Assembly: GCA_038093975.1 (NCBI GenBank)
Contig: JBBPTG010000001.1
Location: 558,001 to 622,000, forward strand
Reading direction: 5' to 3'
Origin: Chalciporus piperatus
Lineage: Eukaryota > Basidiomycota > Agaricomycetes > Boletales > Boletaceae
DNA length: 64,000 bases
Shown here: positions 1 through 11,955 of the stretch, piece by piece
Numbering within the stretch: the first letter of the stretch is position 1
Layout of the letters: every line of letters begins with the position of its first letter
Program-made: the position numbers and the translations under genes
Notes under the pieces: model-generated
Databases searched by the model: none
Seen by the model: the letters and a program-made list of their open reading frames with translations, nothing else
What the model was told of the DNA's origin: nothing

Positions 1-2209
1 GAGATTTCCTCCCATCCTGGAAGGAAGACAAGCACGTGGCCCGAGTCAGAACGCTGGAGAAGGTGGGAGATGGTAGCAGCCACAAGAGGGGTAGGTAGTT
101 CCAGCTCATCATCCGACGGCAAGGGTTCGTAAGACGATGACGGATGTGATGGAACATCGCTGGGAGTATGCTGGACGTACACCTCTTCCCGTGCAAGGTA
201 TCTGGAGACTGCTTCGTCCCGGAACACCCAGCCTAGCTGAGGTTGCTGCCTCATTTCGTCGAGGAAATCATCCAAGAAGTATTTCGTGACGGGGAAGGTG
301 CGACCAGGGATCTCGACAACCTTGGCTTCGTTACCAGCTTCGTCAGGGAAGTATTGCTGGAATAACCGTGGATCGATGGTTGCACTCATGAGTACGAGTT
401 TGAGAGGGATATTTCGCGCCTTGCGGTCCTCCATGAGGCGTTTCAGCGTCACGAGGAGCAGATCCGTGTCCACATCCCGTTCGTGAACCTCGTCAACCAG
501 GATATGGGTGATTTCGTCCAACCTTGCAGCGGTAAGGCCACCCTCCGACATGGCATGCTGAAGACGTCTCAGCAAAACCCCGATGGTGCAGAATGTGATG
601 GAACCGTGTTCTTCAGGAAGTTTTGACTCAAAACGGACACTGTAACCAACGGACCCTTTCCCCACCACTTCCCCCCGCTCCTTGGCGACACGATCAGCGA
701 CACTGAGTGCTGCCAACCGACGGGGTTGTGTGCAGATGATGTTGCAGAATGCGCCATCACCCCGATCGATATATTCATCCAGGAGAAGCTGAGGAATCTG
801 TGTGGTCTTGCCAGATCCGGTAGCTGCCATACAGATGGTGACGTCGTTGTTATTGATCTGGGACAGAAGCTCCGGAGAACGAGAATAGATGGGTAGAGCA
901 GCTCGCGTGGCACGCATTTTCTCGGTGCTAGGGTCTTTGAGATACGCTTCTCTCCTTTCCTTGAGTTCTGATGACCTACGTGCAGACACGTGAGGGGGAT
1001 AATGGCGTGGATAGGAGGGTTGCGAGGCCGGAGGTGCATGTGCCGAAGAACTGGAGTCGTTGGAAGGAGGCCTATTTCTGTACAGCATGCTATTTTTGAT
1101 ATCTAAGCACAAGTTGGCAATGCGTTCAGAGAGGGGGTAGCTGATCTGTAGAACAACCCTGGGGGCTAGACCAAGATCTTTCCCAGACTTTGCTGCGGTA
1201 ACATATCGTTTCCACAGCTCGGGATCGCAGTTCTCAAGATACTGAGTGACGTCGAGGTAACATTGTACCTGGGCATCCTTTTTGGAGGATGCGGTACCCA
1301 TACCAATGCGACGACCATCGACGGACATGCTGGCTTCCCAGCGAGAATTGGTGTACTTGGCAGTCACCTCTTGATAATCGATTTCGGGTTTACCGAAACC
1401 ATAGAGACGACAATAGTAATCAATGAAGCTGTGAGCCTGCTCATAAGTGACGAGAGAGCCGTCAGATAAAGTAAGGTGCTGCGGAGGTGGTGGGATTGTG
1501 ACGGATGATTTGGATGGTTTGTCCAGCTGAAACAGGGTCAGCTTAAAGTGACGGTAGCAAAGGGGGATGACAGACCAGGCCAGAGTCATGAAGCTGATAG
1601 AGAGTTGAAAGAGCACAGAGTCGCTCCGCGGTCTTTCTATCGGTGCAGTCACCTATTCCGGTTATCTTCGGGTTTGTGTCGAGAGTGAGTGTGACGCTTT
1701 GAGCGGAATGGATTAGAGGTGTGCGAGGACGGCGATGTATGAACGCACCGGAATGTAACCCTGTTTGAGGTGGGATCCAAGTATTGGTTGCACTCATACT
1801 TGAGCTCAACGCCCGCGCTCACGGAAAAGTTGGCGACGGGTGATTTCGGGTTATCGACGGCCGCGGCTTTCAACTGTGAGCGAGTGCCGATGTTCTGCTT
1901 GTGTTGGTCCTCGATGAACTGGACATCGTGGAGAGGACCTGGCAAGAGAGGAAGAGCAGTTTTTGAACTAGCGAATTTTGACTTTGACTTGTATGAAACG
2001 CGACGAGAGTGATCCGGTGAGAGGGGAGATGATGATATGCGTGCAGAGGACGGTGCATATCTCCGTAGTTTACCTGGCCTGTCGCTGTTGGTGGTTGAGT
2101 CGTCATTCGGCTGTCTGTGAGGGGGAATCGTCAACGGTCTCTTGAGACCTGCACTGGGAGTGGAGGATCGATTGAGCTGCATGAGCCTCAGTCGAGCAGC
2201 TCGGAGCAT
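1..2209 (-). CDS. dsRBD-containing DEVH-box RNA helicase (3' part beyond window)
   Basis: Superfamily 2 RNA helicase of the DHX9/DHX36-like class. It unwinds RNA using ATP. The reverse strand reads from ATG at 2209 through two introns (1748-1697 and 1575-1527), then runs open to the window edge. The first about 100 residues are basic and Ser-rich and could include a mitochondrial presequence (MLRAARLRLMQ). Two dsRNA-binding-like modules follow, one with NPKSPVANF and one ending KKDAQVQCYL. Then come helicase motif I (GSGKTTQIPQ, near 800-830), motif Ia (CTQPRRLAA), motif II as DEVHERD and motif III (SAT). The DEVH form of motif II and the N-terminal dsRBDs set it apart from spliceosomal DEAH factors. 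The helicase C-lobe, HA2 and OB domains are not in the window, so the exact orthologue cannot be named. Mitochondrial location is inference. Confidence 0.86.
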
Positions 2210-2306
2210 CCTACGCAGCGAGGAAGAAAAGGGAAAATAAAAATGAAATATTTAACATAACACACATGTATAACACCTTATCTAATAAAATAAAATAAGA
2301 AAATAA

Positions 2307-3132
2307 TTAATCGAAACTGCTACGGTCGATCGCTTCCTTGATGCCCTGCAAGTATTTCAGTCTCACCGCCCTACGCTTGGCTTCACTCCAGTCCTCGCTT
2401 CCGACGCTCTCTTCAATGTCCCCGACCACCGATCTCATCTTTCCTATAAATCACAGTCAGCACAACCACAGAGAACACTGTAACCAGCACTTGCCTTCGT
2501 TCTCGTCCCTCAGTTCCCCCAGTCGTTCCCCATCCTCTCCTCCGAGACTCTCGATCTCCTCCCGAGCTTCCATCACCTCGTGGATCAGTTCCAGATCTTC
2601 TAATTGATCACTCTCTCCAATCTCTATCCCGTTCCGATGCAATATGTATCCTATCCGTTCCATCGGTGACGACAGTGTCTTGTACGCCCTGTTCACCGCA
2701 TTCGACACGTCCAATGCAGCAGCTTTTTCTCCCTTTGATACCGTTTCAGTTCATGTTTACCTACCGTACTTGACAATGAATTACTTCGCTCTTCGTCGCC
2801 CACCCGTCAGGATGACACACTCGTTGCGCCTCTAGAAACCGTCGTTTCAGAACGCCCGCGTCCACAACAAACGGATTCGGTCCATATGGTATCCCAAGCA
2901 CCTCGTGGTGTGTGATCGACTCGTGCATCCTCGCAATGTAGTTGCATCGTGGACAGACCGGCAACGACGTGGGTAGTTGTCCCCCACACGACGGACATGA
3001 ACTCGTCAGAGACATCACCACTTTGCTCCCCGAAGACGCTGATGAACTGTTTCCCCGTCGTGCCGCAAGTGGCACCACGCGTCGAGGTGCCCTCGAGGAC
3101 ACGATTTTTCCGAGCTGAAAGGCCGACTTCAT
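2307..3132 (-). CDS. HSCB: HSCB/Jac1 J-domain co-chaperone of Fe-S cluster assembly
   Basis: Mitochondrial DnaJ-type co-chaperone that delivers the ISU scaffold to its Hsp70 and stimulates cluster transfer. The 240-residue protein has a basic presequence, then a tetracysteine motif (C46, C49, C60, C63), as in metazoan and plant HSCB and unlike yeast Jac1. A J domain follows with the essential HPD at 107-109, then the helical C-terminal scaffold-binding domain (MERIGYILHRNGIEI segment). There are three exons. Intron 1 is 2784-2733. Intron 2 is 2494-2444, and only a GC donor (GCAAGT) keeps the frame into the C-terminal helix ending RSSFD. The gene is divergent from the dysferlin-domain gene, 133 bp apart. 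Identity is secure from the HPD, the zinc motif and the C-terminal domain order. Confidence 0.92.
2444..2494 (-). other. GC-AG intron in HSCB
   Basis: This 51-nt intron starts G|GCAAGTGC and ends TTTATAG. Splicing at the GC donor joins NEG to KMRSVV in frame and completes the C-terminal domain. Reading through meets a stop within a few codons, and no GT donor nearby gives the right phase. Confidence 0.75.
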
Positions 3133-3265
3133 GACGGCGATGAACAGAGTCGAGGTGGAAATAGTTTGAGTTGGAGGCTTACAAGCGACTTTCCTTTTCC
3201 GACTTGTCCCTAAACACTACACACAACGCGCTCCTCATCCCCTCCAACTCATCGACCTGCTGAGA
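3133..3265. promoter_or_regulatory. divergent promoter region, HSCB / dysferlin-domain gene
   Basis: The 133 bp between two divergent ATGs must hold both core promoters. I see a pyrimidine-rich stretch before the plus-strand ATG and no clear TATA box. Confidence 0.35.
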
Positions 3266-4668
3266 ATGTCCACTTCCAACATCGAGGAGGATGTCGCTCA
3301 ATCATACCACATTCCTCCACAGATGCGTGCAGACGATCCTTCAGCTGTAGACGCAGCACGCCGACGTTTAGCTCGAAAATCTCGCTTTCCTCGCTTCCCG
3401 TCTCTTCCAAATCTCCGCGCCAAGCGTGTCACCTCCAAGCTCCACCTACCCCGCTCATTGGAGAGCCTCCCTGAAATCTCCCAACAACCGTCTGAAGACT
3501 TGGAGATACACATCGACTGCAACCTCCCCCCTGACCTCACAGGCGACAAAGACGTTTATCGCTGGGCCATGGTGTATGAAAACCAAAGAGGGTATGTATC
3601 CCTTACTGCGCCCAATCAGTTTTCAGGTCATGAGCTGACTAGTTTCTAGTATCACTCTATTCTCAGCCCCATTATACTCTCGTTATTCCCTGCTGCCGAG
3701 GGATCCAGAACCATTCACGATACCGAACAGCGCCACTGGCAGAGTATATCAACCAAGTCTTTCCCTCAGCAACTATCCACTCCCAGACGGCACCTGGCGC
3801 TGGGTCTCCAAGGCATGGATGGTCGACATGCGCACAGATATCGGCGAAGTACAACACGACGGCTTTGAATATAATTGGTTATTCCGTGACAAACACTGGC
3901 ATGCCCACATCGGGACACTCAGTTCTGGCGCATGGGTAAGGCGCAGACGTTGGGTCAGGCTCATGATGCGTCCCGCAACACGGAAACTTGGCGTCAAAGC
4001 TCCCAGTGGCAGCGACCAAACTGTCATTTCTCCTAGTCAAAGCAGAGCATCTTCCTCGCCACATCTTTCCACAAGCAATACCTCGCTCGTGCATCACGCC
4101 TCAGAGACCACACTGGCCGAGTTGGGACGCGAAGCAATACAGGTTTGGGAAGGAGGTGAACAAGACTGGCGAAGTGTCCATCGCCTTTTGAAGCATCTTG
4201 GACGCGATGGTCGCAAACTTGAACTCTGGCGAATGTGGCTTGGACCTTATGCGCGCCTATCCGACGTCAAGGGAAAGGGTAAGCAAGTTGCCGGAGACAC
4301 TGTGTCTCTGTTTTCTCAGAAAGAGAAGCGCCCCTCGGACACCAGTTCAGAGGCGAACCCACCTCCATTAGCATGTCTAGTCACAATCCTTCGAAACAAT
4401 GTACGTATATTCCTTTTATCCCTGCAGCTCGACTAAAAACATGTGTGCGATATAGGCAGAGACTATTCTTCGTTCCTTTGTATACCCAGATTCGCGCGCA
4501 CAGTTCGTCGACCTCGTGAGGCGGGCGGGGCTTGCAGAAGACCTCGAGAGCGGTCTTGGACGCGCTTGTTCGGTGTCCGACTTAGATTTCTGGAGTTATG
4601 CCAATGGGCTGGACCAGCATTGGACGAGGACCGAGGTTGAAGCCCCAACACCGATCCGGGGCAAGTGA
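3266..4668 (+). CDS. dysferlin-domain (Pex24p/mug65/Spo73-type) protein
   Basis: A 429-residue protein of the fungal peroxin/dysferlin-domain class, whose members act at peroxisomal, ER or forespore membranes. The N-terminal 95 residues are basic and low-complexity. The DysFN half begins at VYENQRG, a hallmark, and includes a W-R-W-V stretch. The DysFC half contains DGFEYNWLF and the conserved WVRRRRWVRL. The C-terminal third is charged and unrecognised, ending TPIRGK. There is no transmembrane segment, which argues against Pex28-32 and for the soluble Spo73/mug65-like branch. Three exons are joined by introns 3592-3649 and 4401-4455, both canonical and frame-consistent. The start is the first in-frame ATG after the divergent promoter. 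The branch assignment is inference; the domain itself is clear. Confidence 0.82.
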
Positions 4669-4963
4669 AGGTTTCTGCACCAACCGCTTGTTTTGCGAAC
4701 ATCATCTTCAGTGCTTCAACAGGGACTACTGTAATCATTTCACATATTTTTCTTGCATTATTTTCTCACCCGCGGAATATTTTATTTGTGTATAATAATA
4801 AGCATGTTTCTCGTTCTTGCGGACGAGTGTCACGGTCTTGCCTGGTCTTGCTGCCGTTGTGTTCACGCGGTGCACTCGCGGTGCTGTAATCACATGGAAG
4901 ATGTACTGTATATCCATCAAATATTCATTACCATTCTCTTTGAACTCGGCCCATGTCCAGCTG

Positions 4964-7061
4964 ATGACAACCACATCAGTTTCGTCGACCCAGTCATGGA
5001 AAGATACGCTTGCCGCTGTGGTGGAGAACATCTCAGATGACCCAAGTCATCCACTCCAGATCGCTCTGCGCACGTATTCGCTTTGCCTTTCTCTCTCACT
5101 TGGCCCTGGTTTACTACCAGTCGTACTCGCACTCGCAGTACGCCCAAAGAGTTTCAAGGCGCGTGCCACAGTCTTTTGGCGCCTCCTCAAAAGGGAGTTG
5201 CATCCGACTGGGTTTGCTACCGCAATTACAGTTGCAATTGGTGGCGGAGCAGCCTTGCAACGATTTTGGGATTCCCTCGAGAGTCGAGATACCCACCATG
5301 ATCCCCAGTCGACCATCTCCGCCGTATTCCCAAGTCTCTCGGCCTGGTTCCACTATTCCACATCCAAACTATCACGATACCAAAGAGCGTTTCTGGCAAA
5401 CATTATTACTTCGACATTTGCGGTCATCCTTTTGCGATTGTGGAGGCAAAGACGACCTGGAGCGGTGTCTCCCACCTTGGACCTTACTTTGTTATTCCTC
5501 GTTCGCTCACTTGACGCATCAGTGCAGCTGCTTCTCTCCCGAAAGGCACGTGAGATCGGTGCACGTCAAGCGCCGACTACACCGTGCAATGACGTGTCAT
5601 CTGGGCCGCAGATATCGCTAGCACTCAATGGTGTTTCACATCCACTTGAAAAACGTGACGATCTCGCGAAAGAGTGGCAGAAGAAGATTGCAACGCGTTT
5701 AGACGCACTTGTTTTCTGGGCCAGTTCTGCGAGGTTCGTGAGTTCGCATCCTGTCATGTCGTTGGTGTTGACTTGTTCCCGACTTTTCGACTAAAGAATC
5801 ATGTGGTGTTTCTTCTACCAACCGCACAGGTATGACGATCATATATATCATCCATCACCCATCTGATTGGATCTTTGGTTATAGGCTGCCCCCTTCCTAT
5901 CTGAAATGGTACAGTTTTGACCTTCACTATACGCCAGCTCATTGTCCTCGAATGTAGGATCGGCTCAATTGCGAACGTCGACAAACGATTATTGCAGGTC
6001 CTCCGTACCTGCCGAGAAGGAACATGGACATATATTCAGCATCCAAGTCCCGAGGGTGACACTGCTTGTAGCTTGGCCGAGGAACTTGGATACCCCGCCG
6101 CATGGGGCGACCCCAGCCTTCTACCGGCGTACGGTGGTCGTGTGGCTGACGTGGCATGGAAGAAACTTGGAGTTGTCGGGCGAGATGGGATTGGCGGACT
6201 TCCCTGCGAACTCGTTCACAGTGGAATCGCTGCGAGATTCGGACTCGCTCACAGCTGTTGTGCCAATGCTGGTGTCAGAGCTGCATATGCGTTTGTTGAA
6301 GCACTGGCGATATATCTTCCCGTGAGCTCCGCTGTCCGCTTTCGCATCGTTTTATATCTCTTACGGTTTCGAAATTTTACAGGTCCATTTCGTACCATTG
6401 CTTTTGACTAAACCGAGCTCCATCCTTCGCCTCCATCGTACCCTTCCTGCACTCTTGTCGGCTATCCGCAGTGCCAGCTTCCTCTCAGCATTTGTATCCT
6501 CGTATTGGTTCGCAGTTTGCTTCACTCGGACTCTTGTTCTAGCTCGTCTTTTCCCCAGGATATCACACAATGTGTGGGACGGCCCTTATGGATGTGCTTT
6601 CGCTGGTTCACTCGTATGCGGGGCGAGCATCTGGATTGAAAACGCAAGGAGGAGAGGGGAAATGTCCCTTTACGTTCTACCCAAAGCTTTGAGAGCTTCG
6701 ATACCCGAAAAGTGGCTGCGTAGTGGACACCCCGTGGTTCAGTTGGTGGAATGGTGAGTCCAGTTTCCTTCCTGTTTCTCGATCTCTGAATTCAGTATCA
6801 TGCAGCTTGACATTCGTCGTATCGCTGGCGTCGCTGTTGACGTTTTCTGTCCACGAGCCGGACTCGTTGAGAGGACTGTCAAGGTGGACGTTGGCTTTCA
6901 TTATGAAAGGGCCTAACGCTGGCTTCTGGAAAAAGCGTAAGAGGCAAATAGCTACTTGCCCTCCAACGCCATTACCGGTCAATTCGACTACACCTTCCTA
7001 CCCTTTCAATCATGGCGTTGGCTCTGACTCGTCGCAAAACCTTGTTACTGAGCAACAGTGA
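4964..7061 (+). CDS. TMEM135-like multi-pass membrane protein
   Basis: A 605-residue integral membrane protein resembling TMEM135, which in animals affects mitochondrial fission and peroxisomal lipid handling. Supporting family-like segments are SARIMWCFFYQPHRLPPSY, the aspartate/arginine stretch after WIGSIANVDKRL, RSASFLSAFVSSYW, and the late GPYGCAFAGSLVCG followed by an arginine-rich LYVLPKAL segment. Hydrophobic segments lie around residues 35-55, 85-105 and 155-175 and again through the second half. Six exons; exons 2 and 3 are only 33 and 24 nt (5797-5829, 5885-5908). The frame closes exactly at every junction. I start at 4964 because it is an ATG and the sequence before it shows no family resemblance, although the frame stays open upstream. 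Function in this fungus is not shown. Confidence 0.8.
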
Positions 7062-7110
7062 TCCTGTAATTATTTAATCACACATAGACCTGGTCCTATC
7101 CAGATATCTA

Positions 7111-8625
7111 TTACCCGTGCCAGAGAGACAGTGCACAATCATAGAACGAACAGCTAGCGATTACCGTCTCGCCCAAATTGTTGCTACGATCGAACGACCA
7201 ATCAACCCCGTAGGCGAGAGATTCATGATCGTCAAAGCGTTTCACTATCTCGTGACTGGGGTTATCCGAACATAAGCCTGCTTCCCCCGCATCCCTTGCA
7301 AGATCACAGCGGACGACCTTGAAGCCGTCATGCATGCATGCAACGAGGAGGTCCTGTTTGCGTTCGGGAGATGGATGCCACTTTACCCGCCAGGCTCCTC
7401 CTCCAACATCCACGATCGTTAGAGGCGTCAAGGGTTTGCGTACATCGAAGAGTCGGACTTTGTTGTCATAGCTGTTCCAGCGTTATTTTCTCCCAACAGG
7501 TTCTATTCGACGTAATGACGTACCTTCCGACAGCGATCAGATACTCGATATACGGATGGCTTTGGATCGTAGTCACACCCGCATCGAACCTGCGTATTGG
7601 CTATACTCAATTCCGGAGAGATGCTAATTTGCTTCAGTGCATACCGTTTATTCACAAAAAGAGGGCGGTCAAAGCCTTGCCGCTCGTCCCAACCTTTCAT
7701 TTGAAGATCATCTCCACCTATCGCATGGAGCATCAGGCATGATCGGCGGTTGATCATGAAAGATCTCACCTGAATAAATGACAGACGTGTCCCAGTAATT
7801 CCAGGCGGAAATCCATGGTTCGTGGTCATGGGCATGCCAATTGTGGACGGCAACGAGCTCTCCCTGTGTCGACGGCTTCAGAAGAGACAAAGAGCCGTCC
7901 GATAGAGACACGATAAGATTGCCACAGCGGCTGAAATGATGACCGTCACTCTTCGGTGAATGTGGTAAATAAGACTTGCTCGTACGTGGTCGGATACCGA
8001 CGATTTGACCAGTCAAGGGAGAGACATAAGGTATTATCCGATGCGCAGGATATTTGTTGAATCAAGGTTAACCTGCGCTAATTGAAGAACCATAGTCATT
8101 AATCGATCAGTCCGAAAGGGTTTGACGGAAATGAGTACTTCATCAGGTAGCCATTCATGCAAGGTGATGTTCCCCTCTGAATCAGCGATACCCAAGGCTG
8201 CAGAGCTCGAGGGGGATCTATGACACCTACGGACATGAGGGATAGCTCGTGTCCACGAAAAGAATAATCACCATTTCTGATCAAGAATCGCTGGCAGTGT
8301 GAACTCTTGAAGTTGAGTACTGATCAAAAACTGTGAGATCGTGTTAGTGATGCAACGGGTGACGGTCTTACAAGGGAGCGTCGTCGTCTGCAGACACCTG
8401 AAACACCAAGCACTTCCCTCGTCGTTTTTGAGTCGCTCTCGGTGTCACAGTCGCCTCCGCGTCACCGGACTCGGCGTTCCCATTGTTTGACTCGAGTTTG
8501 TAGGTTCCGCAAACGAAAATATCGTACAGGCCATCATGAGGACAAAACTCGACTGAATCCGCCGGCCAGCAGGTGTTGAACATCATCGATGGGGTTATGA
8601 CGCAACTCGGATGTCGGATGATCAT
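7111..8625 (-). CDS. DPH7: DPH7, diphthine methyl ester hydrolase (WD40)
   Basis: WD-repeat enzyme that demethylates diphthine methyl ester on elongation factor 2 before the final amidation of diphthamide. The 376-residue protein begins with a family-typical block (WPADSVEFCPHDG, then a CGTYKLES stretch). WD-like blades follow: LGIADSEGNITLHEW, LIVSLSDGSLSLLKP, WISAWNYWDTSVIYSG and IEYLIAVGSYDNKVRLFDVR. It ends with CSFYDCALSLWHG, as the family does. Eight exons were placed by frame. One junction (8138-8078) uses acceptor TTAG four bases upstream of a GCGCAG, because only that keeps the blade in frame. The gene is divergent from HSP104 and converges tail-to-tail with the TMEM135-like gene, 49 bp apart. 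The order of blades and the N-terminal block make the call strong. Confidence 0.9.
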
Positions 8626-8732
8626 TAGTATGGCCCCTCAATGGGCCTCAATGGCCGCCATTAGTCCCCTGTCCCTGGCCTCCAGTTTGTTACCACATAC
8701 AAGAAGCTCTCCATTGCCCTAGTGCTACCACG
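8626..8732. promoter_or_regulatory. divergent DPH7/HSP104 promoter with two CCCCT boxes
   Basis: Only 107 bp separate the two ATGs. CCCCT, the core of yeast stress-response elements, occurs at 8634-8638 and 8666-8670. An imperfect direct repeat sits between them (CTCAATGG twice). I see no convincing triple GAA/TTC heat-shock element. The link to stress control of HSP104 is inference. Confidence 0.3.
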
Positions 8733-11700
8733 ATGGACTTGGACAGCTTTACGGACAAGACCAGGCAGTCCATAGCTGCTGCAATTCAGGTCGCCAGGGA
8801 CTACGCAAATGCTCAGGGTGAGTGGGTTTCCTTTACCCCGGTCCATTTACGGTACGCCAAATTGGCCCCTCGCAGTTCATCCTGCCCATCTTGCATTCGC
8901 TCTCCTCCATGACGGCCAAGCTCCAGGCTCAGCTCCACCGAATCTGAGGGCTCCTTCACAGCCCCTCTTTGTCTCCGTGATTCAAAGAGCTGGTGGTGAC
9001 CCCGTACGTTCCAGAGATGCAGAGGTCACGGTATAAGAATTGACACTTGCTTCAGACACTTATCGGTCGTGGTCTCCAGAAACTCATTGTCCGGCTTCCT
9101 TCCCAGTCGCCCCCACCCGAGGAAGTCACGTTTAGCTCCTCCGCCCTGAAAGTCCTACATGAAGCTCGAGACCAACAGAAGACTATGCACGATTCATACC
9201 TTGCTCAAGACCATCTTCTGCTAGCACTCATAAAGGAGTCTTCTATCGCACCCGTCATCAAGGAGGCTGGCCTCAACGAGCCCGCTCTAAAAACTGCCAT
9301 CCAGCAGATCCGAGGAGACAGGCAGATTCAGAGCAAGAGTGCGGAGGAAGGTTTCGAAGCCCTTCAAAAGTATGCGATTGACTTGACTACATTGGCTGAA
9401 GAAGGAAAAATTGATCCAGTCATTGGGAGAGATGACGAAATCAGAAGGGTCATCCGCATCCTGTGCAGAAGGTATGCATCCCCATTGTTGCATCATTCAA
9501 CGTCTACTTCATGACAAGTATAGAACGAAGAATAATCCTGTCCTCATTGGTGAACCTGGAGTTGGCAAGACCTCAATCGCCGAGGGCCTCGCCCAACGCA
9601 TTGTCAACCGAGATGTCCCTGCTTCCCTCATTGGACGTCTCTTCTCTCTGGACATGGGAGCTCTGATGGCCGGAGCCAAGTACAAGGGTGAATATGAAGA
9701 ACGTGTCAAGAGTGTCCTCCATGAAGTCGAAAAGGCCTCGGATAACGGCACTCCCATCATTCTCTTTATTGATGAGTTGCACCTCATCATGGCTGGACGA
9801 GGCGCTGAGGGAGGTGGTATGGATGCTGCCAACCTGTTCAAACCTCTTCTAGCTAGGGGAAAGCTCCATTGTATTGGCGCAACGACCCTCGCAGAATACA
9901 AGAAGTACATTGAAACTGATGCAGCACTCGAGAGAAGATTTGCACAGGTACTCGTCAACGAACCCACAGTTCCCGAGACGATCAGCATACTTCGGGGAAT
10001 TCGGGAGAAGTATGAGGTGCATCATGGTGTTAGAATACTTGATGGTGCTTTGATATCTGCAGCAACCTTGGCACATCGGTATCTAACATCAAGAAGGCTA
10101 CCCGACTCTGCTATTGATCTAGTAGACGAAGCTTGTGCCAGGCAAGCCTATTCATTTTGTCTTCTGCGCCTCGTCACTCACTAGAGGTTTGCTAGTGCTC
10201 GTGTGGCTCGAGAGACAGCTCCAGAAGCCATTGATAAGCTGCAGCATGAACGACTCAAGCTTGAAGTGGAGATCCATGCGTTGGAAAGGGAGAAGGATCG
10301 AGAAAGCAAGGAACGTCTTGCTGCTGCTCGTAAAGCATTGGCGGACATAGACGATGAGCTGCAACCGCTTAAAGCTGCCTTTGAAGCTGAGAAAATGAGA
10401 GGGGACGAAATCAACACCGTTCGCAAAAGGATCGATGAACTAAAGGCCAAGGCTGACGATGCGGAAAGGAGGTAAGCTATCGCGGCAATTTACTCGGTTC
10501 CCATGTACATGTTTCACCTCCTAGACGTGACCTCCAAACTGCTTCAGATATCCGCTACTACGCCCTCCCAGAACTGCAAAGTCGGCTTCAACAACTACAA
10601 GCCCAAAAAGCAGACCAAGAAGCTAGTGATGATGTTGGTTCTGACACCGTTACCACTGAGAACATTGCCGAAATCATCGCTCGGTGGACATCCATTCCCG
10701 TGATGAAACTCATGTCGACGGAGAAGGAGAAGCTGCTGCACATGGAACAGATCCTTGCTGAATCTGTGGTTGGCCAGCCGGAGGCAGTGAAAGCCGTAGC
10801 GAACGCCATCAGGCTTTCTCGCAGTGGACTTACAGACCCTCAGCGACCTATTGCCAGCATTCTCATGGCCGGTCCTTCCGGGACTGGCAAAACCCTTTTG
10901 AGCAAAACTGTAAGTTCCCTTAGAACGATGCCCGTAGTGAATCGATGACGATTTTCCATAAGCTGGCGATGCTGCTCTTCGACTCTCCAGATGCAATGAT
11001 TCGGATTGATGGTTCCGAATACTCCGAAAAGCATGCCATCGCACGCCTCATCGGCGCACCTCCAGGTTATGTTGGCCACGAGACAGGTGGTCAGCTGACT
11101 GAATATGTCCGCCGCAAGCCATACTGCATCGTCCTCATAGACGAAATAGAGAAGGCAGCCCATGAATTCGTTACCCTGTTCTTACAAGTTCTAGACGATG
11201 GACGCCTCACGGATGGCCAGGGCCGTATCATCGATTTCCGCAACACCGTCATTATCATGACTTCGAACCTGGGTGCTGCGTTTCTCAATGACCTTGGTGA
11301 AGGACCGGTCAATGAGCATACCAAACAGTTGGTCACCGGCGCGATCCAAGCTCACTTTCCGCCCGAATTCATCAACCGAATTGATGAAATCATCATATTC
11401 GTACGTTCTATCCGTATTGTTTGCTCTGTGCGATGACCGAAAGGAATCACCTTGCAATAGCGTACGTTATCAAGGACCAACATGTTCAAAATTGTCGAGC
11501 TTCGTCTTAAGGAGGTCCAAGATAGGCTTGCAGACCGACGTATTGTTCTGGATGTGGACGTGGAGGCGAAACAGTTCCTTGTTTCTATTGGCTACTCGCC
11601 GACGTATGGAGCTCGTCCGTTGAATCGTGCGATCCAAAAAGAGCTATTGAACCCCTTATCCGTCATGCTTCTTTCTGACCGCATTCGCGACGAGGAGATT

Positions 11701-11826
11701 GCAAGAGTCAGATTCGATGGACCGCACAACAACCTCGTCCTTATTCCGAATCATGAAGGGGGTCCTGGACATGATGATATTGACGTTGATATTTCGGATG
11801 ACATCGAAATCGAAGAGATGGACTGA
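8733..11826 (+). CDS. HSP104: HSP104 (ClpB-type) disaggregase
   Basis: Hexameric AAA+ unfoldase that extracts proteins from aggregates together with Hsp70/Hsp40. The 903 residues show all expected parts. An N domain starts [17 protein letters not shown]1 has Walker A GEPGVGKT near residue 220 and Walker [10 protein letters not shown] coiled-coil middle domain spans about 405-530 (charged Glu/Lys/Arg helices). NBD2 has Walker A GPSGTGKT near 624, the pore loop GYVGHE and Walker B VLIDEIEK. The acidic C-terminal tail ([10 protein letters not shown]) resembles the cytosolic Hsp104 tail and there is no presequence, so this is the cytosolic form rather than mitochondrial Hsp78. Eight exons; intron 4 has a GC donor. 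All phases close to an uninterrupted 2712-nt CDS. Confidence 0.96.
10142..10195 (+). other. GC-AG intron in HSP104
   Basis: This 54-nt intron begins AG|GCAAGC and ends TTGCTAG. It joins DEACA to [10 protein letters not shown], the conserved link from NBD1 into the middle domain. Reading through stops within 20 codons, and no GT donor fits the phase. Confidence 0.78.
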
Positions 11827-11955
11827 AGGAATGTAGTTTTCCCAGAGTCGTGTATCATGTTAGTCATTTTTGAAAAAGTGTACCTTTCCATTTCGAGCCA
11901 AAAATTACCGACTTCCGGTACGCCCGAAAGTTCACCGGCACCTCCAACGACGACA

